This document shows, piece after piece, positions 7,521 through 16,634 of a stretch of DNA of 64,000 bases. The DNA lies in contig NZ_JAKLJA010000022.1 of NCBI RefSeq assembly GCF_022213065.1, positions 1-64,000 of the forward strand, in the 5' to 3' direction. This stretch comes from Paraburkholderia tagetis (GTDB lineage: Bacteria; Pseudomonadota; Gammaproteobacteria; Burkholderiales; Burkholderiaceae). The notes beneath the pieces were generated by a model, which worked only from the letters and a program-made list of their open reading frames with translations, searched no databases and was not told the origin of the DNA. The position numbers were made by a program, and so were the translations under genes. Numbering within the stretch: the first letter of the stretch is position 1; each line of letters begins with the position of its first letter.

Positions 7521-9953
7521 TCAGAACGGAACCGTGAGCGTGGCGTAAGCAAGCTCTGAAAATTCGCGTGAACCGTCGTAGGCATGGCTGAGCACGCCAA
7601 AACCATACCTGAGTGTGACGTCGTGGCTGAATGTCCAGTTGTGTTCGATGCGAGCCCCAAGCTCCGGGCTCGTACCAAAGCCGCGCTCGTTATACGCGCC
7701 CGCGGTCAGATAGACGCGCTGCACCAGGGACTTCTCCCCGCTGCGCCAGATCGCCCATTGATGCATGGCGACCACTTCCGCGGCGTAATCGCGCGCAGGC
7801 GCGTAATACGCCGCATTGTTTATCGTGTTGCTGCTGGTGCCGAGATTCAGCGAAACATTCACCAGTTGATTCGCGGCGGTGAATACACGCTGCGTCCCGC
7901 TCAACGCAATCTCCTGATTGAAGTTCGAATCGCTGTAGCGCGCGGCAGTGTAGGACAGTGATGCGGAACGCCGGTCGCCATCGTTGAAATTAATACTCGC
8001 CTGAGCGGTCTTTCCCCAAATGTGGTTGAGGTAGGCCTTCATTGGCAGCGAGTTGCTGTCACTGTCGACCCCAACGCTGGCCGACAAATAATCGTTGAAC
8101 GCATACGAAACTTCGCCGTTGCCGCCCGTTCTTCCGTCGCCGCCCATTGAACGCGTGACCTCGCCGGTCACGTTCAGCGAACCGCTGCGATAGTCGCCCC
8201 CCACACCGGTGCGGGTACGGTTGACAGTGCCGATGTCCGTAACCGCATGACCATAAAACGTATGAGCAAATACGCGCCAGTTGTCGAAAATCGGCGGTGA
8301 ATACAGGGTCGTGTCGATGCTGAACTGGGTGTCCGCCAGCTTCGAGGCACCATGCTCGCCGTTAACTTCGACCGTCAGGACCGGTGCACGGTACGCCTTA
8401 TAGTCGCGCTGGAAGTTGCGCACGGAGCCGTTCTCGGGGAACGTATTGTCGAACGCGGTATTGATCCGGTGCGCGTTGGCATAGTCTTCCAGCGCAAGCG
8501 ATGCGCGGCCGAGGCCAGCCATCGCCTCGACGTTGTCGGGGTGATCGGTCAAGGTGGCGACATACATGTCGCGTGCACTCCGCGTGTGGCCCAGGCCGAG
8601 CGTCGCGTCCGCCTGCGCGTCGCGCACTTCGGCGCTGAACGGCACCTGCTCTTCGAGCCGCTGCAATCCCGCCATGCCCTCATTCGTCTGGCCAATGAAA
8701 ATCTGATACTGCGCGAACAAACGGTAATAGCGCAGGTAGTCGTCGTTAGCGGGATCGGTCGGAGCAAGATTCTTGGTCGGCGGCAGCGAGCCGCGAATGT
8801 CCTCGAGCACCTGATGCGCCTGCGCATATTTGTTCTGGTCGGTTAGCGCGTAGAAAAGGCCTTCGCGCAAATCGATCAGACGCGTGTGCGAACCGTACTG
8901 GTATCCGAGCGTTGCCGCGTCGCTGGGCTTCGCGAGCGTCTGTTGCACGGCGCGTCGATAAACCACCTCCGACTTCGCCGGTTGCTGGAGATAGGAATAA
9001 GCATCGCCCACCGACGCGAGGGCTTCGGCCGATACCTCGGCATTCGGCGGAATGGTCTCGAACACGGCGACGGCATCCTCCATGCGCCCGCGCGCTGCGT
9101 ACGCAACGGTGCGATCACCCGCGAGCGACGTGCGCACTTGCGCGTACTCGGGCGTATTCGGCAAACGCTTGTCGAATTCTTCCGCATGACGAATGGCACC
9201 ATCGAGCGCGTCGAAGCGGTCCACGCTGCTCATCGCGCGGACCTTGGAGCGGCCGCCCCGCACTTCCTGCCGGATGGCGAGTTCTTCGATCTCGGCGAGA
9301 TCGACCGCCGAAAACATATCGGGTCGCTTCTTCGCTTCCTCGAGCGCGCGATTGGCGCCGCCGCTCGTTGCAAGGCCAAAGATCTGATGGCGCAGATCTT
9401 CACCAGCCTGCGGACCATTGCCGGTAGTGGGCAATTGCATTTCCGGCGTAACAGGCGCGGTTCCCGGTGCCGGCTGCGTGGGACCGCTTCCCTGCGCTTG
9501 TTGCGCGGGCGAAGATGCGGAGGTGGGTGGGGGTGCGGCCGCTGGAGCAATCGTCGGCTCGGTCTTCGGCGACACGACGGGTTCCGGCGCCGGCGACGAA
9601 GGCGCCTGGGCCAGCGTCGCAACGGGCGCCGCCGCAGCGCGCCCGGAAGGCTCAGTGACCGCAACGCCAGCCACGTCGCTCACTGTGCTTTGAGGCACGT
9701 CCGCCGACGCCAGGACGGCATAGACGGTACTTCCCCCAGCATCGGTCATCACGGGGTGAGCAACGGGATCACTGCTCGTGTTATCGGCAAGCGCGACCAT
9801 GAAAACCACGGGCTTTGCCGTGTTGGCTTCTTGCGCGAAACCATTCTTGCTTTCGAGGACTGCATAGGCTGACAAAAGCATGACCGCCGCCGGTGCACAT
9901 GCACTTAGAGGACGCCGGCGAGGCGACGTGTACAAACGTTTGTTCTCGTCCAT
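7521..9953 (-). CDS. pgaA: PNAG outer-membrane export porin PgaA
   Basis: First gene of the operon. The 810-residue protein has a hydrophobic signal region (about residues 18-40) and then a long Pro/Ala/Ser/Thr-rich linker (about 100-170). Helical TPR-like repeats occupy about 180-500. A C-terminal beta-barrel domain ends in the aromatic residue of ATLTVPF. Overall length equals E. coli PgaA (807). AAGGGG lies about ten bases before the ATG. TPRs are expected to guide deacetylated PNAG from PgaB to the pore. The low-complexity linker is the unusual part. Confidence 0.92.
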   Translation of the reverse strand: MDENKRLYTSPRRRPLSACAPAAVMLLSAYAVLESKNGFAQEANTAKPVVFMVALADNTSSDPVAHPVMTDAGGSTVYAVLASADVPQSTVSDVAGVAVTEPSGRAAAAPVATLAQAPSSPAPEPVVSPKTEPTIAPAAAPPPTSASSPAQQAQGSGPTQPAPGTAPVTPEMQLPTTGNGPQAGEDLRHQIFGLATSGGANRALEEAKKRPDMFSAVDLAEIEELAIRQEVRGGRSKVRAMSSVDRFDALDGAIRHAEEFDKRLPNTPEYAQVRTSLAGDRTVAYAARGRMEDAVAVFETIPPNAEVSAEALASVGDAYSYLQQPAKSEVVYRRAVQQTLAKPSDAATLGYQYGSHTRLIDLREGLFYALTDQNKYAQAHQVLEDIRGSLPPTKNLAPTDPANDDYLRYYRLFAQYQIFIGQTNEGMAGLQRLEEQVPFSAEVRDAQADATLGLGHTRSARDMYVATLTDHPDNVEAMAGLGRASLALEDYANAHRINTAFDNTFPENGSVRNFQRDYKAYRAPVLTVEVNGEHGASKLADTQFSIDTTLYSPPIFDNWRVFAHTFYGHAVTDIGTVNRTRTGVGGDYRSGSLNVTGEVTRSMGGDGRTGGNGEVSYAFNDYLSASVGVDSDSNSLPMKAYLNHIWGKTAQASINFNDGDRRSASLSYTAARYSDSNFNQEIALSGTQRVFTAANQLVNVSLNLGTSSNTINNAAYYAPARDYAAEVVAMHQWAIWRSGEKSLVQRVYLTAGAYNERGFGTSPELGARIEHNWTFSHDVTLRYGFGVLSHAYDGSREFSELAYATLTVPF

Positions 9954-10739
9954 TTTCTTATTCCCCTTGCAGTACGTTGTCGTTGATTACCACCACGCGG
10001 AGCAGTCGCAAGAGCCGTACCGCTTTCCGCGTACGAATATCACCTCTCCGCAACCTCCCCCAAGCAATGCCGTTCACGCGACCGAAGTGGTCTGAACGGC
10101 GGTCAATGGGCGGACCTGTCAACACGCAGCAAGGGTCGCCCCCAGCATCGCTCGCCCCATAGCAGGCGAGCGTCCCTCACTCGTCATTCATCTGATCGGT
10201 GAAGCGATTTTTATTGCGAACTCAATCAAATCTGCAATCAGGTTCCAATCACAGCCGGTCTGCTCTTCGCTCGCGAGCAGCGAAGAATTGGTCAGCACAT
10301 CCTGGACTATCGAGCGCTACGGTGCGCTCGCGGATCGGCAGAACTGGAACAGCCGGTTTACGGCGTTCTTGCCATTGCCTGAGAAGGGCACTACCGGCAT
10401 CGACACACCGGATAAGACATCGAAGCGTTGCAGACGTATTTCAATGTTTCGCGCCCGCTCGTTGCGTGCGCGCACTTCACCTGCCACAGAACCCTGCGGT
10501 ACATGACAACACTCTAGCTCACGCTCATGAGCAATTCATTGGCGCGTTTCAACCAGTTACAAGTGCATGATCTTCTTCATTTAGTTAACACAACTATCCT
10601 GCATGAACTCGGGCTTTTTTTCTCAGTCCGGAAAACGTGGGAACACATACATGGGAACAAATTACTGACAAACCGTGAACAGTTGCTTTTCGCTCTCGCC
10701 GTTCCTATGCTAGTTGCACATCAAAAGAGGGAGATAAAC
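9954..10739. other. long intergenic region upstream of pgaA
   Basis: Nearly 790 bases without a convincing gene, lying between the divergent pgaA operon and a secreted-protein gene. It has lower GC than its surroundings, especially 10505-10740. Short open frames in 10199-10570 lack ribosome binding sites and recognisable protein character. A weak pgaA promoter can be proposed on the minus strand (TTGCGA at 10006-10011, TAATCA at 9984-9989, 16-base spacer). The length leaves room for complex regulation of biofilm genes. Confidence 0.5.
10683..10711 (+). promoter_or_regulatory. possible promoter of the secreted-protein gene
   Basis: TTGCTT (10683-10688) and TATGCT (10706-10711) are spaced by 17 bases, about 30 bases ahead of the ATG at 10740. 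The match to the sigma-70 consensus is moderate. Confidence 0.4.
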
Positions 10740-11285
10740 ATGGGGACATTGATGCAACGAGGTCTGCTTGTGCCCGCGGGCGTCTTGCTCATCGCCAGTG
10801 CATGTTCAGTATCTGCCTGGGCACAGATCGCCAGACCAGTCGGAACGCAAAGCGCGCAATCCACCACGCCAATGGCTCCGGCAACTCCATCGGCACCCGC
10901 TGCACCAACCGCTTCGCCCACCTCCGCTGCGGCCACTGCGGCTACTGCGGCCACGCCTCGAACGACCTCGCCAGCCGCGCCGCAGCAAATGCTCTATTAC
11001 GTCTGTGGAAACACGAATATCGACGCTCACGTAACATCGCCGGATCCTCAGCACCCGTTCAATCTTGGCGTGACGTTCGTCTCTTCCTCGGGCGGTGCGC
11101 CCTTGGCCGACGTTTCCGTAAAAGTGAGGCGGCATGGCCGCGTGCTGATGGAGTTCGTCGCATCGGGACCGCATTGCCTGTTTTCCATGCCGGACGCGGA
11201 ATACCGTGTCGAAGGGACCTACCGGGGCGAGATGAAATTCGAAATCGTTCAGACCGGCACCATGAATGCCCAGATCAAATGGTAA
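10740..11285 (+). CDS. secreted Ala/Pro/Thr-rich protein, unknown function
   Basis: A 181-residue protein. The start at MGTLMQRG is chosen because GGGAGA lies immediately upstream, although the frame is open further. A signal peptide is clear (LVPAGVLLIASACSVSAWA), and the Cys could allow lipid attachment. Residues about 30-85 are an Ala/Pro/Thr-rich linker. The remaining 100 residues form a compact domain with two Cys (YYVCGN and GPHCLFS) and a beta-sandwich-like pattern ending at KFEIVQTGTMNAQIKW, resembling carrier-type domains such as those of carboxypeptidase-regulatory folds. Function not recognised. Confidence 0.75.
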   Translation: MGTLMQRGLLVPAGVLLIASACSVSAWAQIARPVGTQSAQSTTPMAPATPSAPAAPTASPTSAAATAATAATPRTTSPAAPQQMLYYVCGNTNIDAHVTSPDPQHPFNLGVTFVSSSGGAPLADVSVKVRRHGRVLMEFVASGPHCLFSMPDAEYRVEGTYRGEMKFEIVQTGTMNAQIKW

Positions 11286-11318
11286 GCACACGATGGGGGT
11301 AAGCCCGCACGCGACAAA

Positions 11319-11347
11319 ACCCGCTCTTCCATGGTTTCGGGAGCGGG
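11319..11347 (+). terminator. hairpin after the secreted-protein gene
   Basis: CCCGCTC (11320-11326) pairs with GAGCGGG (11341-11347). No U-tract follows, so this is at most a weak or factor-assisted terminator. Confidence 0.35.
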
Positions 11348-11509
11348 ATTCGCAGGGGCGCTGCCAGAATCACTAACGTTGCCTGTGCAAGCAAATTCCA
11401 ACGAGGCGCGGGTGCCGTCCGGTGCGATATCTGCCGGAGCATGCTGGCGCGTCAAAGCGTAATGCAGCGCGGCTCGTTCACAAACGAGCCGTATTCAACC
11501 GCGTAAAGC

Positions 11510-12421
11510 TCAGGCACGCGCGAATTTGAGCGCGGTTTCTATAAAACGCCCCACTTCCTGCCCCGCCTCACCATAGGCCGAAGCGGTGCTCCAGTTGGAG
11601 ATTTCCGCGAAGCGGCCCGCAATCGCTTCCGGGTTCAGGTCACTATCGGCGATATGGCACGGAGCGGTTTCAACCACCGTCGCCGCCGCAAACGAGCCTC
11701 CGCCCGCGGACAGCACGACACGCGAAGGCGCATCCTCGCTGCACAGGAAGAGCACGGCGGGCGTCACGCGTTCGGGCCGAATGGCTTGCAGCGCCGCCTC
11801 GGGCAGCAGCTCCGCAGTCATGCGTGTGGCCGCGATAGGCGCAATCGTGTTGACCTTGACGTTGTTCTTGATGCCTTCCTGATGCAGCACATTCATCAGC
11901 CCGACGAGCGCCATTTTCGCCGCGCCGTAGTTCGCCTGGCCGAAATTGCCGTAGAGTCCGGCCGCCGAGGTCGTCATCACGATGCGACCATACTTCTGCG
12001 CGCGCATCGTCTCCCATACCGCCTTCGTGCAATGCATCGAGCCCATCAGGTGCACGTCGAGCACGGCGCGAAAATCGGCCACATCCATTTTCGCAAAGCT
12101 CTTGTCGCGCAGAATGCCCGCATTGTTCACGAGAATGTCGATACGGCCAAACGCATCGATCGTCTGCGCGGCCATCGCCTCCACCTGCGCAAAGTCGGCC
12201 ACGTCCGCGCCATTGGCAATCGCCGTGCCTCCCGCCGCGCGAATCTCCTCAACCACGGCCAGCGCCGCTTCCGACGTCCCGCCGCTGCCGTCGCGCCCGC
12301 CCCCGAAGTCGTTAACCACGACCTGCGCGCCGCGTGCCGCGAAGGCCAGCGCGTGCTCGCGCCCCAATCCGTCACCGGCTCCCGTCACAATGGCGACTTT
12401 GCCGTCAAAACGAATACTCAT
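11510..12421 (-). CDS. SDR 3-hydroxyacyl-CoA dehydrogenase, MFE-2 type
   Basis: NAD-dependent short-chain dehydrogenase of 303 residues, similar in layout to the dehydrogenase domain of peroxisomal multifunctional enzyme 2. Visible motifs are TGAGDGLG (cofactor loop), NNAG, and the catalytic YGAAK. The insertion VVNDFGGGRDGSGG after the second strand is characteristic of this MFE-2 subgroup. It would oxidise the (R)-3-hydroxyacyl-CoA made by the MaoC-type hydratase encoded just upstream. GAGGAG precedes the ATG. Last gene of a leftward acyl-CoA oxidation operon. Confidence 0.85.
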   Translation of the reverse strand: MSIRFDGKVAIVTGAGDGLGREHALAFAARGAQVVVNDFGGGRDGSGGTSEAALAVVEEIRAAGGTAIANGADVADFAQVEAMAAQTIDAFGRIDILVNNAGILRDKSFAKMDVADFRAVLDVHLMGSMHCTKAVWETMRAQKYGRIVMTTSAAGLYGNFGQANYGAAKMALVGLMNVLHQEGIKNNVKVNTIAPIAATRMTAELLPEAALQAIRPERVTPAVLFLCSEDAPSRVVLSAGGGSFAAATVVETAPCHIADSDLNPEAIAGRFAEISNWSTASAYGEAGQEVGRFIETALKFARA

Positions 12422-12461
12422 GTCCTGCTCCTCAGCGTCAGTGTTTCGATGTCGAAGGGAA

Positions 12462-12926
12462 TTAGCGGAAGAAGCGCAGAATCGGCTCGGCCACGCACGC
12501 GGGCTTCGTTGCCCCCTCGCGCTCGATCGTCATCTCGATCTTGACCTGTACGGCGTGCACGGCGCCGTTGCCGATCGCGTCCCATTCGAGCAGCCGGAAC
12601 CGGCCGCGAATGCGGTTGCCAACCCGTACTGGCGCCGGAAAACGAACCTTGTCCAGCCCGTAGTTCACGCCCGCCGATGTGCCGCGGACCTCGAAAGCCG
12701 AGGCGATGAGTCCCGGCATCAGGCTCAGTGTCAGGAAGCCGTGCGCGATGGGCGTACCGAACGGGCCGCTTTTGGCGCGCTCCACATCGACGTGGATCCA
12801 TTGGTGATCGTCGGTCGCATCCGCGAACAGATTCACGCGCGCCTGGTCGATCAGCAGCCAGTCGCTCGTGCCGATGGTTTCCCCCTTCAACGGCTTCAAC
12901 GCATCGGGCGTTTCATAAACTTTCAT
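12462..12926 (-). CDS. MaoC-family (R)-specific enoyl-CoA hydratase
   Basis: A 154-residue hot-dog-fold hydratase. The hydratase-2 motif FADATDDHQWIH supplies the catalytic Asp and His, and PIAHGFLTLSLMP is the usual second conserved block. Single-domain MaoC proteins of about 150 residues hydrate trans-2-enoyl-CoA to the (R)-hydroxy product, the stereochemistry needed by the adjacent MFE-2-type dehydrogenase. AAGGAA lies before the ATG. It sits 17 bases after the acyl-CoA dehydrogenase gene upstream. Confidence 0.88.
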   Translation of the reverse strand: MKVYETPDALKPLKGETIGTSDWLLIDQARVNLFADATDDHQWIHVDVERAKSGPFGTPIAHGFLTLSLMPGLIASAFEVRGTSAGVNYGLDKVRFPAPVRVGNRIRGRFRLLEWDAIGNGAVHAVQVKIEMTIEREGATKPACVAEPILRFFR

Positions 12927-12943
12927 CAGACGTTCCTTGATAT

Positions 12944-14092
12944 TCAGGTCAATGCGCGTTCGAGCGCGGCCGCGCAGGCCGCTTCATGCTGGTCGCTGCT
13001 GCCGAAGACGAGATCCGCCACCACGGCCCGCTTGAAGTAGTGGCCGATGGCATATTCCTCGGTCATGCCGATGCCGCCATGCAGCTGAATTGCTTGCCCG
13101 CACACATTCTTCGCGGCGCGGCAGACAAAGGCCTTGCACGCGGACGCTGTGTACTGCAGCGCGGTTTCATCACCGCCTTCGAACGCCGCGAGCAGCGCGA
13201 ACAGCATCGAGCGCGCGAGTTCCATTTCCGCCGCCATATCGGCCATGCGGTGCTGGAGCGCCTGGAAGCTGCCGATCTGCACACCGAACTGTTTTCGCAC
13301 TTTCAGATAGCCCGAAGTCGCCTCGATGGCCGCCTCCATGGCCCCGATCAGCTCGGCGCTCTGCGCGGCAACGGCATGAGCCAGCCCGAGGCGCAGCGCC
13401 GGCAGGCCATCGCCTCCGTAGCCGACGCGCGCGTCGGCACTCACTTGTACGCCGTCGAGCAACACGTCCGCGGCCCAAGTGCCATCGTGCAACGGCAGCG
13501 CCCGCTGCGTGAGCCCTGCACTGCCGGCTTCGACGAGGAACAGTGTGACGCGGCCCGCATCGCCCCCCGCGCCGTCAATGCGTGCGGACACCAGCAGCAT
13601 GTCGGCCGCCGGCGCACCCACGACCAGCGTCTTGTGGCCGTGCAGCGCATAGCCGCCCGCATGGGGTACGGCTTTCGTCTTCACGCGCGCGGGATTACCA
13701 CGCGCATCGGGCTCGCTGCAGGCGAGCGCGATGCGCAGCGTCCCTTCGGCAAGACGCGGCAGCAGGGCTTCCTTCTGCGCATCGGTCGCGCACGCGGCCA
13801 GCGTCTGGGCAGCGAGCACGCCCAACCCGACGAACGGATCGCTCACGAGTCCCCGCCCCAGCTCCATGCCGATCAGGACATTGTCGACCACCGTGCCGCC
13901 CAGGCCGCCATACGATTCGGGCAGCGCCGCCGCCAGCCAGCCGTTCTCCGCGAACGCCCGCCAGTTGCGCGCGCTGGCCGACGGCCCTGCCTTGATCTGC
14001 GCCATCCGGTTTTCGAAGCTGCACGCTTTCGTCACGAAGCGGCGCACACTGTCCTGCAGCATCTGCTGCTCGGAATTCAGATTGAAGTTCAT
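12944..14092 (-). CDS. acyl-CoA dehydrogenase-like protein (second of a pair)
   Basis: A 382-residue acyl-CoA dehydrogenase-fold protein, starting 13 bases after the neighbouring dehydrogenase gene. N-terminal, middle and C-terminal ACAD domains can be followed, including the QLHGGIGMTEEY segment near the C-terminus. The canonical YEGT box carrying the catalytic Glu in medium/short-chain enzymes is replaced by FGSSDQHE, and the middle FAD-contact motif is weak (LACSEPDARGNPA). Such divergent members usually work as one subunit of heteromeric dehydrogenases, as in the sterol side-chain FadE pairs. I infer it pairs with the next gene. Confidence 0.85.
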   Translation of the reverse strand: MNFNLNSEQQMLQDSVRRFVTKACSFENRMAQIKAGPSASARNWRAFAENGWLAAALPESYGGLGGTVVDNVLIGMELGRGLVSDPFVGLGVLAAQTLAACATDAQKEALLPRLAEGTLRIALACSEPDARGNPARVKTKAVPHAGGYALHGHKTLVVGAPAADMLLVSARIDGAGGDAGRVTLFLVEAGSAGLTQRALPLHDGTWAADVLLDGVQVSADARVGYGGDGLPALRLGLAHAVAAQSAELIGAMEAAIEATSGYLKVRKQFGVQIGSFQALQHRMADMAAEMELARSMLFALLAAFEGGDETALQYTASACKAFVCRAAKNVCGQAIQLHGGIGMTEEYAIGHYFKRAVVADLVFGSSDQHEAACAAALERALT

Positions 14093-14105
14093 GGTTGCGT
14101 CCCGC

Positions 14106-15305
14106 TCAGAGTTCGAACATCAGCTTGGCGATAATGCCGCGCTGGACCTCGCTGGTGCCGCCGTAGATCGTCGACGCGCGGCGGAAGAACATTTCACTGG
14201 CGATGCCGGGCCCCATGCCCGCACCGGGAACCGGCCACGCATCGCCCTCGTCCGCATGCGATTCCGGATAGGCAATCGCACCGTAGTCGCCGAGCGCCTC
14301 GACAAGGAACTCGCTCATCTTCTGCTGCAGTTCCGTGCCGCGTATCTTCAACATCGACCCCATCACATGAGCCGTGGGACGATGGTCCTGCTCCAGCACG
14401 GCAACCCGTTGCACCATCATCGAAACGGCTTGCAGCTCGGCCTCCAGGCGCGCGAGACGCAGGGCGAACGCCGGTTGGCGCACGAGCGGTTCGCCATTGG
14501 CGCGCAGCGTAGCCGCAAGCGCGCGCAGTTGCCGCTGGAAACGGACCAGGGTTGGCAGGTCGGCCGTCGCGGCGTGTTCGTTGTTGAGCAGGAACTTCGT
14601 GACGTTCCAGCCCGCGCCCTCGCCCCCCACGCAGTTGGCCACCGGCACGCGCACGTCGTCGAAGAACGTTTCGTTCAGGTGATGACAGCCATCGATCGAC
14701 ACGATCGGGCGCACCGTGATGCCGGGCGTCTTCATGTCGACCAGCAGGAAGCTGATGCCGGCCTGCTTCTTGACCGAGGCGTCGGTGCGCACGAGCAGGA
14801 AGATCCAGTCCGCCTGGTGCGCGTAGCTCGTCCAGATTTTCTGGCCGTTGACGACGTAGTGATCGCCATCGCGCACCGCCTGCGTGCGCAGCGAAGCGAG
14901 GTCAGAACCCGAGCCCGGCTCGGAGAAGCCCTGGCACCACAGGCGCGTACCGGCAAAGATATGCGGCAGGTGTTCGGCCTTCTGCTCCGGCGTGGCGAAG
15001 TGATTCAGGACCGGCCCGAGCAGACGCTGCCCAAAGACGTCCTGGCTCGGCGTGCCCGCAACCGCGCACTCCTCGTCGAATGCGAGCCGCTGTTGCGGCG
15101 TCCAGCCGGTGCCGCCATGCTCCTTTTCCCAGTAAGGCGCGCCCCAGCCGTGCTTGTTGAGGATGCCTTGCCAACGCACGAGCGCGGCGCGTGGCGAACG
15201 CACGCCATGTTGCGAGCCGGCCAGTTCGGCCGGCAGATGCGTGCGCAGGAAAGCGCGCACCTCCTCGCGGAATGCGGTCAAGCCCGCATCGGGTTGAAGG
15301 TCCAT
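14106..15305 (-). CDS. acyl-CoA dehydrogenase (first of a pair)
   Basis: Predicted FAD-dependent acyl-CoA dehydrogenase of 399 residues. Start set at MDLQPDAGL, preceded by AGGAG; the frame is open further upstream. FAD and substrate motifs are strong (GFSEPGSGSDLASL and NGQKIWTSYA). The C-terminus shows the arginine finger-type segment and YGGTSEVQRGI, where Gly replaces the catalytic Glu of the YEGT class. With its neighbour it resembles the alpha/beta pairs that oxidise branched or steroid-derived acyl-CoAs. Membership in the same leftward operon is indicated by short gaps. Confidence 0.88.
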   Translation of the reverse strand: MDLQPDAGLTAFREEVRAFLRTHLPAELAGSQHGVRSPRAALVRWQGILNKHGWGAPYWEKEHGGTGWTPQQRLAFDEECAVAGTPSQDVFGQRLLGPVLNHFATPEQKAEHLPHIFAGTRLWCQGFSEPGSGSDLASLRTQAVRDGDHYVVNGQKIWTSYAHQADWIFLLVRTDASVKKQAGISFLLVDMKTPGITVRPIVSIDGCHHLNETFFDDVRVPVANCVGGEGAGWNVTKFLLNNEHAATADLPTLVRFQRQLRALAATLRANGEPLVRQPAFALRLARLEAELQAVSMMVQRVAVLEQDHRPTAHVMGSMLKIRGTELQQKMSEFLVEALGDYGAIAYPESHADEGDAWPVPGAGMGPGIASEMFFRRASTIYGGTSEVQRGIIAKLMFEL

Positions 15306-15349
15306 CGGACCATCTCCTGAATGGATTGAGTGATTCGCAGTCCGACAAA

Positions 15350-16534
15350 TCAGACGCGTTCGTAGAGGGTCACCACGCAGGCGCCGCCAAGGCCCACGTT
15401 GTGCTGGAGCGCAAGGCGCGCGCCTTCCACCTGGCGATCCTGGGCCGTGCCGCGCAGGTGCTGCACCAGCTCGACGCACTGGGCAAGGCCGGTCGCCCCG
15501 AGCGGATGGCCCTTCGAAAGCAGCCCGCCCGACGGGTTCGTCACGTACTTGCCGCCGTAGGTGTTATCGCCGTCGAGCACGAACTTTTCGGCGCCGCCTT
15601 CCGGGCACAGGCCAAGCCCCTCGTAGGTCAGCAGTTCGTTGTGCGCGAAGCAGTCGTGCAGCTCGACCACATCGATGTCCTGTGGCGAGACGCCGGCCGC
15701 TTCGTAGACCTGGCGAGCCGCCGCCTTCGTCATGCCGACGCCCGCAATCTCGCGCATGTCGCGGGCCTCGAAAGTGGCGGCGAAATCGGTGGCCATCGCC
15801 TGGGCCGCGATGCGCACCAGGCGGTTCAGACCGTGGCGCTTCGTGAAGTCTTCCGAGCACACGACCGCCGCCGCCGCACCGCTCGTCGGCGGGCAGGCCA
15901 TCAGTTTGGTCATCACGCCTTCCCAGACCATCGGCGCAGCCATGACGTCGTCCTCTGTCACGACGTTGCGGAACACCGCTAGCGGGTTGCGCGCAGCGTG
16001 CCGGCTCGCCTTGGCGCGAATCCTGGCGAAGGTCGAGAGCTTCGTCCCGTACTGCTTCATATGCGCGAGCCCAGCGCCGCCGAAATATCGCAGAGCAGGC
16101 GGAATGTCACTGGCGCCCATCAGTTCGTCGGTGAGGGCATCGATACGGTCGAACGGCGAGGGACGGTCCTTGAACCAGGTGCCAAGCGCGCCCGGGTTCA
16201 TCTGCTCAAAGCCGAGGGCCAGCACGCATTCGGCTTCGCCGCTGGCCACGGCCTGGCGGGCCAGATACAGCGCGGTGGAACCCGTCGAGCAGTTGTTGTT
16301 GACGTTGATGACGGGAATACCCGTCATGCCCACCTCATAGATGGCGCGCTGCCCGGCGGTCGAATCGCCGTAGACGAAACCCGCATAGCACTGCTGGATC
16401 TGCTCATAGGCGAGACCCGCGTCCTTTAGCGCGAGACGCGCGGCCCGCGCGCCCATCTGCGGATACGGTTCGCAAGCGCCTGGCTTGGTGAAGGGAATCA
16501 TGCCGATGCCGGTGACATAGACGTTTCGACTCAT
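15350..16534 (-). CDS. thiolase, SCPx / lipid-transfer type
   Basis: A 394-residue acetyl-CoA acyltransferase-like protein. The nucleophilic Cys is in NNNCSTGSTALYLA, catalytic His residues are in ELHDCFAHNE and SKGHPLGATGLAQ, and a C-terminal Cys lies in GLGGACVVTLY. This arrangement is that of SCPx/Ltp-type thiolases, which cleave methyl-branched or sterol-derived 3-ketoacyl-CoA, rather than of classical FadA. AGGAG precedes the ATG. Gap to the next gene downstream is 44 bases. Confidence 0.88.
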   Translation of the reverse strand: MSRNVYVTGIGMIPFTKPGACEPYPQMGARAARLALKDAGLAYEQIQQCYAGFVYGDSTAGQRAIYEVGMTGIPVINVNNNCSTGSTALYLARQAVASGEAECVLALGFEQMNPGALGTWFKDRPSPFDRIDALTDELMGASDIPPALRYFGGAGLAHMKQYGTKLSTFARIRAKASRHAARNPLAVFRNVVTEDDVMAAPMVWEGVMTKLMACPPTSGAAAAVVCSEDFTKRHGLNRLVRIAAQAMATDFAATFEARDMREIAGVGMTKAAARQVYEAAGVSPQDIDVVELHDCFAHNELLTYEGLGLCPEGGAEKFVLDGDNTYGGKYVTNPSGGLLSKGHPLGATGLAQCVELVQHLRGTAQDRQVEGARLALQHNVGLGGACVVTLYERV

Positions 16535-16634
16535 TGTGATGCACTCCTGATAGATTGATGTGTGCCGTCATGCTCTCAACCTGTTCCACGAGACGTTGAA
16601 AAGCGCGCGGCCGAAGGCTAGACGATCCTGCTCA

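Noticed and set aside
10199..10570. 123-codon frame upstream of the secreted orphan gene
   Set aside because: No ribosome binding site, no recognisable domain, and Arg/Ser-rich composition as expected of non-coding sequence.
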